NCBI RefSeq assembly: GCF_036013745.1
Contig: NZ_CP107880.1
Span: 7,564,001 to 7,628,000 of the forward strand
Reading direction: 5' to 3'
Length of the DNA stretch: 64,000 bases
Origin: Streptomyces sp. NBC_00483
Lineage (GTDB): Bacteria > Actinomycetota > Actinomycetes > Streptomycetales > Streptomycetaceae
In this document: positions 7,746-17,030 of the stretch, piece after piece
How positions within the stretch are numbered: the stretch's first letter is position 1
How the letters are laid out: each line of letters opens with the position of its first letter
Notes under the pieces: generated by a model
Told to the model about the DNA's origin: nothing
What the model saw: the letters and a program-made list of their open reading frames with translations, nothing else
The model's database searches: none
Program-made: the position numbers and the translations under genes

Positions 7746-8552
7746 CTACCGGTTCCTGAGGGCCTCTTCGATCGTGCGCATGACCTCCGGCAGCGGCGCG
7801 TCCGTGCGTGCCACCGTCACCAGGACCTCGCCGTTCTGCGAGACCTGCGCGGGGGCCGAGGGCGCGGCCGGGGTGCGGCCCGCGCCGATGCCGGTGCCGA
7901 ACGTGCGGCGCACGATGGCGAAGGCGTGGTCGAGCTGGGTCTCGACGTCGCCCTGGCCGCCGGCCCGCAGCCAGCGGCGCAGCACGTGGTTGTGGGCCGT
8001 GACGACGGCGGATGCGGCCACCTCGGCGAGCAACGGGTCGTCGTTGCCGTCGTGGTGGGCCTGCTCGTCGAAGTGGCCCAGGAGATAGCGGGTGAACAGG
8101 CGCTCGTAGCGGGCCACCGAGGCGATCTCGGCCTCGCGCAGCGTCGGCACCTCGCGGGTCAGCTGGTAGCGGGCCACCGCCACCGTCGGCGACGCCGCGT
8201 ACATCTTCATGACTTCCTTGATGCCCCGGCAGACCGTGTCCAGCGGGTGCTCCAGGGGCGGCGCCGCGTTCAGGACGGCCTCCGCGCGCACCAGGGTGTC
8301 GTCGTGGTCCGGGAAGATCGCCTCTTCCTTGGAGCGGAAGTGGCGGAAGAACGTGCGCCGGGCGACCCCGGCCGTCGCGGCGATCTCGTCGACCGTCGTC
8401 GCCTCGTACCCCTTCGTGGCGAAGAGCTCCATCGCCGCGGCCGCCAGCTCACGGCGCATCTTGAGCCGCTGGGCGGCGGCCCGATTGCCCGCGGCGCTCT
8501 CCGGGGCGTCGGGCGTGGCGGAGGTACGAGTGGACTGGTCGGCCTTGGGCAT
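7746..8552 (-). CDS. TetR-family transcriptional regulator
   Basis: The 268-residue protein has an N-terminal TetR helix-turn-helix: AAAMELFATKGYEATTVDEIAATAGVA followed by RRTFFRHFRSKEEA at about residues 30-75. The C-terminal ligand-binding half is not specific enough to name a ligand. It lies between the ccr operon and a 3-hydroxyacyl-CoA dehydrogenase gene, all read leftwards, so an acyl-CoA or short-chain metabolite is a reasonable ligand (inference). The frame is open further upstream to 8684 but that would overlap the dehydrogenase. ATG 8552 is chosen; ATG 8570 is an alternative that would run through the palindrome at 8560-8576. Confidence 0.85.
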   Translation of the reverse strand: MPKADQSTRTSATPDAPESAAGNRAAAQRLKMRRELAAAAMELFATKGYEATTVDEIAATAGVARRTFFRHFRSKEEAIFPDHDDTLVRAEAVLNAAPPLEHPLDTVCRGIKEVMKMYAASPTVAVARYQLTREVPTLREAEIASVARYERLFTRYLLGHFDEQAHHDGNDDPLLAEVAASAVVTAHNHVLRRWLRAGGQGDVETQLDHAFAIVRRTFGTGIGAGRTPAAPSAPAQVSQNGEVLVTVARTDAPLPEVMRTIEEALRNR

Positions 8553-8559
8553 GACCCGA

Positions 8560-8576
8560 ACGTACTGCATGTACGT
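8560..8576. promoter_or_regulatory. Palindrome at the TetR start, possible autoregulatory operator
   Basis: ACGTAC (8560-8565) and GTACGT (8571-8576) are perfect 6-base arms around TGCAT, immediately upstream of the preferred TetR start codon. TetR proteins commonly bind such sites over their own promoter. No direct evidence links them here. Confidence 0.4.
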
Positions 8577-8655
8577 GCCCGGTGGTGCCCCGGTCAGCGG
8601 GCCGCCCGACTCCCCGAGCAGCCCACCCCAACCGCTTTCGGCCTCCCCGAACGAA

Positions 8656-10446
8656 TCAGCGCTTGGCATATTCGCGGAAACCACGGCCCGTCTTGCGGCC
8701 GAGGCAGCCCGCGGCCACCAGGTGCTCCAGGAGCGGTGCGGGGGCGAGGCCCGGGTCGCGGAACTCGCGGTGCAGGACGCGCTCGATGGCGAGCGAGACG
8801 TCCAGGCCGACCACGTCGAGGAGTTCGAACGGGCCCATCGGGTAGCCGCCGCCGAGCTTCATCGCGGCGTCGATGTCGTCGAGCGAGGCGTAGTGCTCCT
8901 CGACCATCTTGATCGCGTTGTTCAGGTACGGGAAGAGCAGCGCGTTCACGATGAACCCGGCCCGGTCACCGCAGTCCACGGGGTGCTTGCGGACCTTGCG
9001 GGTCAGCTCGCGGACGGTGGCGTGCACCTCGTCGGACGTGAGCACCGTGCGCACGACCTCGACCAGCTTCATGGCCGGCGCCGGATTGAAGAAGTGCATG
9101 CCGATGACGTCCTGCGGGCGCGAGGTGGCGCGGGCGCAGGCGACGACGGGCAGCGAGGACGTCGTGGTCGCGAGGATCGCGCCGGGCTTGCAGACCTTGT
9201 CGAACGTCGCGAACAGTTGCCGCTTGACGTCCAGGTCCTCGGCGACGGCCTCCAGGGCCAGATCGACATCGGCGAACGCGTCGTAGGAACCGGCGGGGGA
9301 GATGCGCCCGAGCGTGTCCTCGGCGTTCTCCGCGGTCATCCGGCCCTTGTCGACGGAGCGCCGGAGCGACTTGGCGATACGGCCCTTGGCCGCCTCCGCC
9401 TTCTCCTCGCTGCGGGCCGCGAGCACCACGTCGTACCCGGCCTTCGCGAACACCTCGGCGATCCCGGAGGCCATCGTCCCCGAGCCCGCGACGCCGACGG
9501 AGCGGACGGTGCGGGAGGGCCCCGTGAGGGAGTCGCTCAGCGGCGTCAGCGCGTCGCGCACCACGACGGAGCTGCCCGGTGCCTCGTACGTGTAGAAACC
9601 ACGGCCCGCCTTGCGCCCGGTCAGACCCGCCTCGCTGAGCTGCTTGAGGATCGGGGCGGGGGCGTGCAGCCGGTCGTGCGACTCCGAGTACATGGCGTCG
9701 AGCACCGTACGCGCGGTGTCGACGCCGATCAGGTCGAGCAGCGCGAGCGGGCCCATCGGCAGCCCGCAGCCCAGCTTCATCGCGGAGTCGATGTCCTCGC
9801 GCGAGGCGTACTTGGCCTCGTACATGGCGGCGGCCTGGTTGAGGTAGCCGAAAAGCAGCCCGTCGGCGACGAAGCCGGGCCGGTCGCCCACCGCCACCGG
9901 GTCCTTGCCCAGCTCGATGGCGAGATCGGTGACGGTGGCGACGGCGGCCGGCGCGGTGAGCACGCTGGAGACCACCTCGACGAGCTTCATCGCCGGCGCC
10001 GGATTGAAGAAGTGCAGGCCGATGACGCGCTCGGGCCGCGCCGAATCGGCGGCGAGCCGAGTCACCGAGAGCGCGTTGGTGCCGGTCGCGAGGATGGTGT
10101 CGGGCCGCACGACGCCGTCGAGTTCGCGGAAGACCTGCTGCTTGATCTCGTACGACTCCGGGACGACCTCGATCACCAGGTCGGCCTCGGCCGCGGCCTG
10201 CAGATCGGTGAACGTACGGAAGCGGGCGAGCAGGTCCGCCCGCTGCTGCTCGGTGAGGTGCTCGCGGCGCACCGCACGCGCCGTCGAGGCCTCCACGGAC
10301 GCCACGGCCTGCGCGGTGGCGGACTCGCTGATGTCGATGCCGACGACCTCGCGCCCGGCACGGGCCAGGACCTCGGCGATGCCGGTGCCCATCGTGCCGA
10401 GGCCGACGACGGCCACAGTTGAGATACGGGACAGGGGAGCGTCCAT
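8656..10446 (-). CDS. Tandem-duplicated 3-hydroxyacyl-CoA (3-hydroxybutyryl-CoA) dehydrogenase
   Basis: The enzyme oxidises L-3-hydroxyacyl-CoA with NAD, or runs in reverse to make 3-hydroxybutyryl-CoA. The 596-residue chain is two complete copies of a normal dehydrogenase of about 285 residues. Copy 1 opens with VVGLGTMGTGIAEV near residue 13; copy 2 opens with VGVAGSGTMASGIAEV near 318. Each copy has the HFFNPAPAMKLVEVV active-site block containing the catalytic His, and each ends with GRKAGRGFYTY or GRKTGRGFREY. Such double proteins are known in Streptomyces. It lies upstream of and in line with the TetR gene and the ccr operon, and could supply crotonyl-CoA precursors. Confidence 0.92.
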   Translation of the reverse strand: MDAPLSRISTVAVVGLGTMGTGIAEVLARAGREVVGIDISESATAQAVASVEASTARAVRREHLTEQQRADLLARFRTFTDLQAAAEADLVIEVVPESYEIKQQVFRELDGVVRPDTILATGTNALSVTRLAADSARPERVIGLHFFNPAPAMKLVEVVSSVLTAPAAVATVTDLAIELGKDPVAVGDRPGFVADGLLFGYLNQAAAMYEAKYASREDIDSAMKLGCGLPMGPLALLDLIGVDTARTVLDAMYSESHDRLHAPAPILKQLSEAGLTGRKAGRGFYTYEAPGSSVVVRDALTPLSDSLTGPSRTVRSVGVAGSGTMASGIAEVFAKAGYDVVLAARSEEKAEAAKGRIAKSLRRSVDKGRMTAENAEDTLGRISPAGSYDAFADVDLALEAVAEDLDVKRQLFATFDKVCKPGAILATTTSSLPVVACARATSRPQDVIGMHFFNPAPAMKLVEVVRTVLTSDEVHATVRELTRKVRKHPVDCGDRAGFIVNALLFPYLNNAIKMVEEHYASLDDIDAAMKLGGGYPMGPFELLDVVGLDVSLAIERVLHREFRDPGLAPAPLLEHLVAAGCLGRKTGRGFREYAKR

Positions 10447-10811
10447 CTGGGGACTCCAGAAAATGAGGGTGAGGACTGCTGCGACTGATCCGCCGCACGC
10501 ACGCGAACCGGGCAGGAATGAACTGCGCGAGCTGTGTGAGCTGCGCGTGCTGCCAACGGGTGTGGGCGGTGCGGGAGTTGAATCGAACCGGCGGCCCTGT
10601 CCCGGGGCCGAGCCGTACTGCGGTACACACGGGTACCGAACCGACTGACACTCACGACGGCTGCGTCACCAGGCCGCCGCGAGCGGTGCTGCGGGAAGTA
10701 TGCCCCGCTCACCTGAGCTTAACCAGCGAGTAACGAGCGCGCCAGCCCTCGCCGTTGAAAGGTCGCTGTGATCTACGTCGCCGCAGGCCGTGCGCGTCTA
10801 CCCTCGACGTC
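10447..10811. other. Divergent intergenic region, 365 bases
   Basis: It separates the leftward dehydrogenase from the rightward HEAT-repeat gene and must carry promoters for both. A perfect 6-base inverted repeat CGGTAC/GTACCG sits at 10621-10638 and may be an operator. A TANNNT element, TACCCT at 10799-10804, ends 7 bases before the HEAT-gene ATG. No gene was found. Confidence 0.6.
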
Positions 10812-11384
10812 ATGGACGAAGAGTCGCGAACGGTAACGGAACGCATCCGGAAGGAATCCGGCGGAACGCCCGCGTTCGAGCAGCTGGCCGCCTCCCACGA
10901 CCGGGATGAGCTGGCGGCGGTGCTGACCGCGCCGCAGCAGCCGCTGTGGGCGCGGGAACTGGCGGCGTACCGGCTCGGCATGGCGGGCGACGGCCGCGCC
11001 TTCGAATCCCTCGTCCTGCTGCTCAACCACCGTGACCCGCAGCGCTGCGCCGCGGCGGCGCAGGCGCTGGCCGCGCTCGACGACCCGCGTACGGCGCGGG
11101 CGGCCGCCGCTCTGGCGACGAACGAGCTGCGCGTCGCCTACGCCCTGCACCCCATCCGCCTCCTCACCCAGCTCCGCGCCCCGGAGTCGGCCCCGGCCCT
11201 GATCGCCACGCTCCGTCGCCGCCTCGTCCCGCACGACCCGTACCGGAAGGTGGCCCTCGCCTGCGTGGAGGGCCTGGGCAGCCTCGCCGACCCGCGGGCC
11301 CGCGAGGTACTGAAAGAGGCGGCCACGCACCAGCGCCTCGCGATGGCCGCGGAGGCGGCGCTGGCGAGGCTGCCGCAGGGGTGA
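10812..11384 (+). CDS. HEAT-repeat protein, function unknown
   Basis: The 190-residue cytosolic protein is built from short Ala/Leu/Arg-rich helical pairs of the HEAT / PBS-lyase type, for example LAAYRLGMAGDGRAFESLVLLL and AAAQALAALDDPRTARAAAALA. Such proteins act as interaction scaffolds; no partner can be named. The ATG at 10812 is taken because the protein pattern begins there. No ribosome site precedes it, but TACCCT ends 7 bases upstream, so the message may be leaderless. Confidence 0.7.
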   Translation: MDEESRTVTERIRKESGGTPAFEQLAASHDRDELAAVLTAPQQPLWARELAAYRLGMAGDGRAFESLVLLLNHRDPQRCAAAAQALAALDDPRTARAAAALATNELRVAYALHPIRLLTQLRAPESAPALIATLRRRLVPHDPYRKVALACVEGLGSLADPRAREVLKEAATHQRLAMAAEAALARLPQG

Positions 11385-11441
11385 GGCGGGGCTGCCGCAG
11401 GGGCGGGCGGGGCGGCTGGGGCCTGTCGTTCGGGTCGGGCC

Positions 11442-11855
11442 CTACTCCGGCGTGACGGCCAGGGCCTCGATCTCCATCAGGAAGTCCGGCGACACCAGCG
11501 ACGCGACCTGCACCGCGGAGGCGGCGGGCAGCCGCGCCGGGTCCAGGAACTCGTCGCGGGCCTGCCGCACGGCCGGCATATGGGCCACGTCCGTCACGAA
11601 GTACGTCACCTTCACCACGTCGTCGAAGGACGCCCCCGCCGCCGCCAGGCACCGGCGCAGATTCTCGAACACCTGCCGCGCCTGCGCCAACGGGTCGCCC
11701 GCGCCGACCAGTTCGCCCTTCTCGTCGAGGGCGAGCTGGCCGGACACGGCGATGAAGCGACCACTGCCCATGACCACGTGGCTGTAGGCGGCGGCCGGCG
11801 CGACGCCGTCGGGGGTGGGGATGTGGGTGAGGTGTGTCATGGGTTCATGTGTCAT
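11442..11855 (-). CDS. RidA (YjgF/YER057c/UK114) family protein
   Basis: A 137-residue member of the Rid family, which hydrolyses reactive enamine/imine intermediates of PLP enzymes to ketoacids. Visible family blocks are YSHVVMGSGRFIAVSGQLALD, AQARQVFENLRRCLAAAGASFDDVVKVTYFV and the C-terminal MEIEALAV, whose Glu is conserved. The gene has three in-frame ATGs close together (11840, 11855, 11864). ATG 11855 is chosen because a GAGG element lies 9 bases upstream. It follows the radical SAM gene by 11 bases and is probably co-transcribed with it. Confidence 0.88.
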   Translation of the reverse strand: MTHEPMTHLTHIPTPDGVAPAAAYSHVVMGSGRFIAVSGQLALDEKGELVGAGDPLAQARQVFENLRRCLAAAGASFDDVVKVTYFVTDVAHMPAVRQARDEFLDPARLPAASAVQVASLVSPDFLMEIEALAVTPE

Positions 11856-11866
11856 GGGTTCCATCC

Positions 11867-12910
11867 TCACAGCAGTGTGAGCTGGGTCGGCGCCGGCTCG
11901 GGGGCCGGCTCCTCCTCGCGGGCGGGGATGCGTCGGGGTGCGGCCGCCCGGGACGGGCCGATGCCGAACTCCTCGGCCAGTTCGTGGACTTGGCGGGTCA
12001 CGCGGCGCTGGTACCACTTCGGGGCGTAGGCGCCCTCCGCGTACAGCCGCTCGTAGCGGCGCACCAGGTGCGGGTGGTGCTGCGCCAGCCACCCCATGAA
12101 CCACTCGCGGGCGCCGGGGCGCAGATGCAGCACCAGCGGGGTCACGGACGTCGCGCCCGCCTGGGCGATGGCGCGGACCGTCGCCCGCAGCTGATCGGGG
12201 TGGTCGCCGAGGAAGGGGATCACCGGGGCCATCAGGACCCCGCAGCCGATCCCCGCGTCGGTGAGAGCGCGTACGACACCGAGGCGGCGCTCGGGCGCGG
12301 GCGTGCCCGGCTCGACGGTGCGCCACAGCTCGCGGTCCACGAAGCCGACCGAGACCGATATCCCGACGTCCGTCACCTCCGCCGCCTGGCGAAGGACCGG
12401 CAGGTCGCGCAGGATCAGCGTGCCCTTCGTCAGGATCGAGAACGGGTTCGCGAAGTCGCGCAGCGCCTCGATGATGCCGGGCATCAACTGGTAGCGGCCC
12501 TCGGCCCGTTGATAGCAGTCGACGTTCGTGCCCATCGCGATGTGCTCGCCGTGCCAGCGGCGCGAGGCGAGGTGGTGGCGCAGCAGCTGCGGCGCGTTCA
12601 TCTTCACCACGATCTGACTGTCGAAGCCGAGCCCGGTGTCGAGGTCCAGATAGCGGTGGGTGTTGCGGGCGAAGCAGTAGACGCACGCGTGAGTGCAGCC
12701 GCGGTACGGGTTGACGGTCCACTCGAACGGCATCCGGGACGCCCCCGGCACCCGGTTCACGATCGACCGGGCCCGGATCTCGTGGAACGTCACGCCTGCG
12801 AATTCAGGGGTGTCGAATGTGCGGCTCACGACCGCGTCCGCGCCGAACAGCGCGGCATCCCGGGCTCGCCCATGGTCGGCGGGTTCGTCCGTGAGGTTCT
12901 CCCAGCGCAT
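11867..12910 (-). CDS. Rv2578c-type radical SAM protein
   Basis: The 347-residue protein belongs to the radical SAM family related to spore photoproduct lyase and to mycobacterial Rv2578c. The [4Fe-4S] motif CTHACVYC (CxxxCxxC) lies at about residue 65, preceded by NPYRGCTH and followed by ARNTHRYLDLD. A second family block is GISVSVGFVDRELW. Its substrate is unknown; relatives are suspected in nucleic-acid repair. A LexA-type SOS box lies about 33 bases upstream, which supports a DNA-damage role. The ATG at 12910 follows a GAGGAG ribosome site. It is followed by the RidA gene. Confidence 0.88.
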   Translation of the reverse strand: MRWENLTDEPADHGRARDAALFGADAVVSRTFDTPEFAGVTFHEIRARSIVNRVPGASRMPFEWTVNPYRGCTHACVYCFARNTHRYLDLDTGLGFDSQIVVKMNAPQLLRHHLASRRWHGEHIAMGTNVDCYQRAEGRYQLMPGIIEALRDFANPFSILTKGTLILRDLPVLRQAAEVTDVGISVSVGFVDRELWRTVEPGTPAPERRLGVVRALTDAGIGCGVLMAPVIPFLGDHPDQLRATVRAIAQAGATSVTPLVLHLRPGAREWFMGWLAQHHPHLVRRYERLYAEGAYAPKWYQRRVTRQVHELAEEFGIGPSRAAAPRRIPAREEEPAPEPAPTQLTLL

Positions 12911-12942
12911 GACGCCTCCTCGGTAGCACTGACCACAGAATA

Positions 12943-12954
12943 GAACACATGTTC
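12943..12954. promoter_or_regulatory. LexA-type SOS box upstream of the radical SAM gene
   Basis: GAACACATGTTC matches the core GAAC-N4-GTTC of the actinobacterial LexA operator perfectly on both half-sites. It is followed on the minus strand by TATTCT, a -10-like hexamer. Mycobacterial Rv2578c, a homologue of the downstream gene, is reported in the LexA regulon. Confidence 0.65.
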
Positions 12955-12980
12955 CCTTGATCGTGCGAACCCGGTGCGAT

Positions 12981-13024
12981 CCCCGTACGACCCCCGTACG
13001 ACCCCCGTACGACCCCCGTGCGAA
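12981..13024. repeat. Four tandem 11-base units with CGTACG palindromes
   Basis: CCCCGTACGAC is repeated three times exactly, and a fourth, altered unit CCCCGTGCGAA follows. It lies in the divergent gap between the radical SAM and SRPBCC genes. The 11-base period places each CGTACG on the same face of the helix. Confidence 0.8.
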
Positions 13025-13180
13025 CGCCCTACGTAGCAGGTGTGGCCGGGGTCCGGCCCCGATTTGGGCGGCCGGTACGGAGGGTGGTTGGCTTGACACC
13101 GCCCATGGGCCGGTCGTCACGCTCCCGTCTGCCCGGCGGCCCGGGCGGTCCCTGAAGAACCAATTGCTGGAGGAAGTGTC

Positions 13181-13624
13181 ATGGCGCAGGTCGAGGCCAC
13201 CACGGAACGTGTCGTCGCCGCGAAGCCGGACGACGTCTTCGACGCCCTCGCCGACTACAGCGGCACGCGCGCGAAGATGCTGCCCGAGCACTTCAGTGAG
13301 TACGAGGTGCGCGAGGGCGGCGACGGCGAGGGCACGCTCGTGCACTGGAAGCTCCAGGCCACCAGCAAGCGCGTGCGCGACTGCCTGCTCGACGTGACCG
13401 AGCCGACCGACGGCGAGCTCGTCGAGACGGACCGCAACTCCTCCATGGTCACGACGTGGCGCGTCACGCCGGCCGGTGAAGGCCAGTCGCGCGTCACCGT
13501 CACGACCGTGTGGAACGGTGCGGGCGGCATCGGCGGCTTCTTCGAGAAGACCTTCGCCCCCAAGGGGCTCGGCCGCATCTACGACGCCGTGCTCGAGGGG
13601 CTGGCCGCCCAGGTCGAGAAGTAA
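13181..13624 (+). CDS. SRPBCC-family (START-like) small-molecule-binding protein
   Basis: The 147-residue protein has the polyketide-cyclase/dehydrase-like SRPBCC pattern. It begins with a beta strand and a helix (AAKPDDVFDALADYSGTR), continues with alternating strands (EGTLVHWKLQA, SSMVTTWRVTP, SRVTVTTVWNG) and ends in a long C-terminal helix (LGRIYDAVLEGLAAQVEK). These proteins form a hydrophobic ligand cavity; the ligand is unknown. A GGAGGAAG ribosome site lies 4 bases before the ATG. It stands alone between divergent and rightward neighbours. Confidence 0.82.
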   Translation: MAQVEATTERVVAAKPDDVFDALADYSGTRAKMLPEHFSEYEVREGGDGEGTLVHWKLQATSKRVRDCLLDVTEPTDGELVETDRNSSMVTTWRVTPAGEGQSRVTVTTVWNGAGGIGGFFEKTFAPKGLGRIYDAVLEGLAAQVEK

Positions 13625-13846
13625 CCCGCGTGGGCGGCCAGTTGTGAGGCTCGCGTCGTGACCCTCGCGCACTGATTCGCCGCTCACCGTTTCGAGTGGT
13701 TCTCGTTCTGCCGCCGTTGTACGCCGTAGGGCTCCTACCGGCGGATACGTCGATCCGGCCCACCTGAACAGCGACTCGTCGCGCTTGCTCCCAGTTGTCG
13801 CGTAATGCGAGAAATGGCCGCGCAAGGGCGACGAGGGGAGCTTCAG

Positions 13847-16252
13847 GTGGGCACGGTGACGCTGGTGACCGATCCGGTCGGGGATCCGGTGGCCCCACCC
13901 GACCACCCGCAGGTGCCGCAACGGCCCGCGGAGCCCGCCGAGTTGCCCGGCCACGGGCTCAGCCCGCGCCGCGTCCGCATGGTCTTCGTCGGCCTGATGC
14001 TGGCGCTGCTGCTCGCCGCCCTCGAGCAGATGATCGTCGCCACGGCGCTGCCCCGGATCGTCGGCGAACTGCACGGCCTGGACAAGATGTCCTGGGCGAT
14101 CACCGCCTACCTGCTGACCTCCACCATCGGCCTGCCGATCTACGGAAAGCTCGGCGACCTCTTCGGCCGCAAGGGCGTCTTCCAGTTCGCGATCGTCGTC
14201 TTCATCGTCGGCTCCGCGCTCGCGGGCCGCGCGCAGACGATGGACCAACTCATCGCGTTCCGCGCCCTCCAGGGCGTCGGCGCGGGCGGACTCATGATCG
14301 GCGTACAGGCGATCATCGGCGACATCGTGCCGCCGCGCGAACGCGGTCGCTACATGGGCCTGATCGGCGCCGCGTTCGGCCTCGCCTCGGTCGCGGGCCC
14401 GCTGCTCGGCGGCTACTTCACCGACCATCTGTCCTGGCGCTGGTGCTTCTACATCAACGTCCCGTTCGGCCTGCTCACCCTCGCGGTGACGGCGGTCGTC
14501 CTCAAGCTCCCCAAGCCGACGAAGAAGGCTCGACTCGACGTCATGGGCGCGCTGTTGCTGGCCGCGGCCTCCACCTGCCTTGTGCTGCTGACCAGTTGGG
14601 GAGGGACCGAGTACGAGTGGGGCGACCGCGTCATCATCGGGCTCGGCGCGGGCGCCCTCGCCTCGACGCTCCTCTTCCTCCTCGCCGAGAAGTTCGCCGC
14701 CGAACCCCTCATCCCGCTGCGGCTGTTCCGCGACTCGGTGTTCAACGTCAGCGGGCTCGTCGGCATGGTCGTGGGCGTCGCGCTGTTCGGCGCGGCGAGC
14801 TATCTGCCGACGTTCCTCCAGATGGTCGACGGGGCGTCGGCCACCGAGTCGGGCCTGCTGATGCTGCCCATGATGGGCGGGGTGGTCATCGCCTCCATCG
14901 TCTCCGGCCAACTCATCAGCCACACGGGCCGCTACAAGCTCTACCCGATCCTCGGCGGCGCGCTGTCCACGGCGGGCATGTATCTGCTCTCCCGCCTCGA
15001 AGTGGACACCCCGCGCCTCGAATACAGCGTCTACATGGCCGTGTTGGGCGCAGGCATCGGCCTGATCATGCCGGTCCTCGTGCTCGCCGTGCAGAACTCC
15101 GTACGCGCCTCGGACCTCGGCACCGCCACCAGCGCCAACAACTACTTCCGGCAGATCGGCGGCAGCGTGGGCGCCGCGATCTTCGGCACGCTCTTCGCGG
15201 ACCGGCTCGCCGATTCCCTCGCCGACCGCGTCCCCAGCGGCGGGCGGCTGCCCGACGCCGAGTCCATCACCCCGCAGCTCGTGCACGCGATGCCCGCGGC
15301 GCTGCGCACCCCGTACATCGAGGCATACGCCGACGCGATGCCCCGGATCTTCCTCTACCTGGTGCCGGTCCTCGTCCTTGGCCTGCTCCTCGCCTTCTTC
15401 CTCAAGGAGACACCGCTGTTGTCCAGTTCCGCCGGCTCCGTCGGCTCCGAGGCCCATGTCATTCCCGCGCAGGAGCGCACCTCCGGATACGCCGCCGGGC
15501 TCCCGGTCTGCGGGACCGTACGGCACTCCGACGGCACGCCGGTGCCGCGCGCCGCGCTCACCCTCATCGACGTGGGCGGCTCACAGATCGGCCGCGGCGC
15601 GAGCGGCGACGACGGTCGCTACGCGCTCGCGACGCCGGGTACGGGGTCCTATGTCCTGATCGCGGCGGCCGGTGGCCACCAGCCGCAGGCCGTGACGGTC
15701 ACGGTCGGCGAGCGCCCCGTCGACCTCGACGTGGTCCTCGGCGGCGCGGGTCGCCTGGCCGGATCGGTGCTCACGGCGGACGGAACTCCCGTACGCGAAG
15801 CGATCGTTACGTTGACGAACGTGCACGGTGAAGTGGTGTCGACGACGCGCTCCGGCCGCGAAGGCGGCTACGTCATCACGGAGTTGGTGGCCGGCGAGTA
15901 CACCCTGGCCGCCAGCGCCCCCGCGTTCAGGCCGGCCGCGCTGCCGGTGACGGTGATGGCCTCCCGCGAGACCCGCCAGGACGTGGAGCTCGCGGGCGGA
16001 GCGATGCTGAGGGGGACGGTGCGGGCGGGTGGTGGCCGTCCGGTGGAGGATGCGCGGGTGACGCTGCTCGATGTCGCGGGCAACGTGGTGGACACGCTGA
16101 CGACGGGCCCGGACGGCACGTTCCGCTTCGTGGACCTGGCGTCCGGCGAGTACACGGTGATCGCGGCGGGTTACCCGCCGGTGGCGACGGTCCTTCAGGT
16201 GGCGGGTGGGGGGCGCACGGAGCGTGACCTTCAGCTGGGGCACGAGGACTGA
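13847..16252 (+). CDS. DHA2-type MFS exporter with three C-terminal carboxypeptidase-regulatory-like domains
   Basis: The 801-residue protein starts with a 14-helix drug:proton antiporter of the EmrB/QacA group (about residues 45-550). It has [19 protein letters not shown] in the first helix and [13 protein letters not shown] for the 2-3 loop. After the last helix come three beta-sandwich repeats of about 80 residues each, beginning near [40 protein letters not shown] and [20 protein letters not shown]. These resemble the transthyretin-like carboxypeptidase regulatory domain. The GTG at 13847 is preferred because GAGGGGAG lies 6 bases before it; an ATG at 13805 is possible. The substrate is unknown. 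Confidence 0.88.
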   Translation: MGTVTLVTDPVGDPVAPPDHPQVPQRPAEPAELPGHGLSPRRVRMVFVGLMLALLLAALEQMIVATALPRIVGELHGLDKMSWAITAYLLTSTIGLPIYGKLGDLFGRKGVFQFAIVVFIVGSALAGRAQTMDQLIAFRALQGVGAGGLMIGVQAIIGDIVPPRERGRYMGLIGAAFGLASVAGPLLGGYFTDHLSWRWCFYINVPFGLLTLAVTAVVLKLPKPTKKARLDVMGALLLAAASTCLVLLTSWGGTEYEWGDRVIIGLGAGALASTLLFLLAEKFAAEPLIPLRLFRDSVFNVSGLVGMVVGVALFGAASYLPTFLQMVDGASATESGLLMLPMMGGVVIASIVSGQLISHTGRYKLYPILGGALSTAGMYLLSRLEVDTPRLEYSVYMAVLGAGIGLIMPVLVLAVQNSVRASDLGTATSANNYFRQIGGSVGAAIFGTLFADRLADSLADRVPSGGRLPDAESITPQLVHAMPAALRTPYIEAYADAMPRIFLYLVPVLVLGLLLAFFLKETPLLSSSAGSVGSEAHVIPAQERTSGYAAGLPVCGTVRHSDGTPVPRAALTLIDVGGSQIGRGASGDDGRYALATPGTGSYVLIAAAGGHQPQAVTVTVGERPVDLDVVLGGAGRLAGSVLTADGTPVREAIVTLTNVHGEVVSTTRSGREGGYVITELVAGEYTLAASAPAFRPAALPVTVMASRETRQDVELAGGAMLRGTVRAGGGRPVEDARVTLLDVAGNVVDTLTTGPDGTFRFVDLASGEYTVIAAGYPPVATVLQVAGGGRTERDLQLGHED

Positions 16253-16339
16253 CGTCGGGCCGGGCGCGGGGCTGCGCGGCACGGTCCCGTTCGGCCTGCG
16301 CCGCGGCCCCATCTCCCACGCGGGGCGTCGGCCGCCGTG

Positions 16340-17030
16340 TTCCGGGCGTGCCAGATGCGCGGCACCGGGCCCTTGCCGTGGTGGGCCCGCCCGTCCCCGC
16401 TGAACGTCCCCGTCCCCTCTCCGGCTGCGCCGGTGCCCGGCCATCTCCCACCCACCCGCCCCCTCCGGGGGCTTCGGCCTCCGTTGCCCTGGCGTAGGCA
16501 GGTGCGCGGCATCGGGCCCTTGCCGTGGTGGGCCCTGCCGTCCCGGCTGTACGGCCCCGTGCCCTCTCCGGCTGTGCCGGTACCCGGTCATCTCCCACCC
16601 GCCCGCCCCCTCCGGGGGCTTCAGCCCCCGTGTCCCTGGCGAGTCAGGTGCGCGGCACCGGGAGCGTGCCGTGCTCGGCCCTCTCGGCCTCGTCGCGCGG
16701 CACCGCCCCGTTCAGGCTGCGCCGCATGCCCATCCCCCCGGGGCTTCGGCGCCTGCGCAGCACTGGGGCCTTGCTGTGGTCGGCCCTCTGGCGCCGTTGG
16801 GCGGCACCGTTGCGTTGGGGCTGCGCGGCTGGCTCATCTCCCACCCGCCCGTCTCCTCCGGGGGCTTTGGCCCCCGTGTCCCTGGCGTGACAGGTGCGCG
16901 GCACCGGGGCCTTGCCGTGGTCGACCTCCCCGGTTCCGCTGCGCGACACCGCCCTGTCCAGGCGGCGCGGCTGGCTCATCTCCCTCCCGCCCGCCTCCTC
17001 CGGGGGCTTCGGCCCGTCCGGGGTCCGGTT
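16340..17030. repeat. Block A: five degenerate units of about 105-147 bases
   Basis: Units begin near 16354, 16501, 16647, 16753 and 16893. Each carries a GCGGCACCGGG-CCTTGCCGTGGT element and most carry a CATCTCCCACCCGCCC plus CTCCGGGGGCTT element. The spacing is irregular (147, 146, 106 and 140) and the reading frame is not kept between units, so this is not a repeat protein. It starts about 90 bases after the exporter gene. Confidence 0.8.

Noticed and set aside
10575..10600. A tRNA T-arm-like word (GGTTCGATTC on the minus strand).
   Set aside because: The bases on each side cannot form a T-stem, and no matching acceptor or anticodon arm is found upstream.
11867..15526. A leftward open frame of over 1200 codons covering the radical SAM gene and running antisense to the SRPBCC and exporter genes.
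   Set aside because: Only the last 347 codons match a family. The rest is the GC-rich shadow of genes on the other strand.
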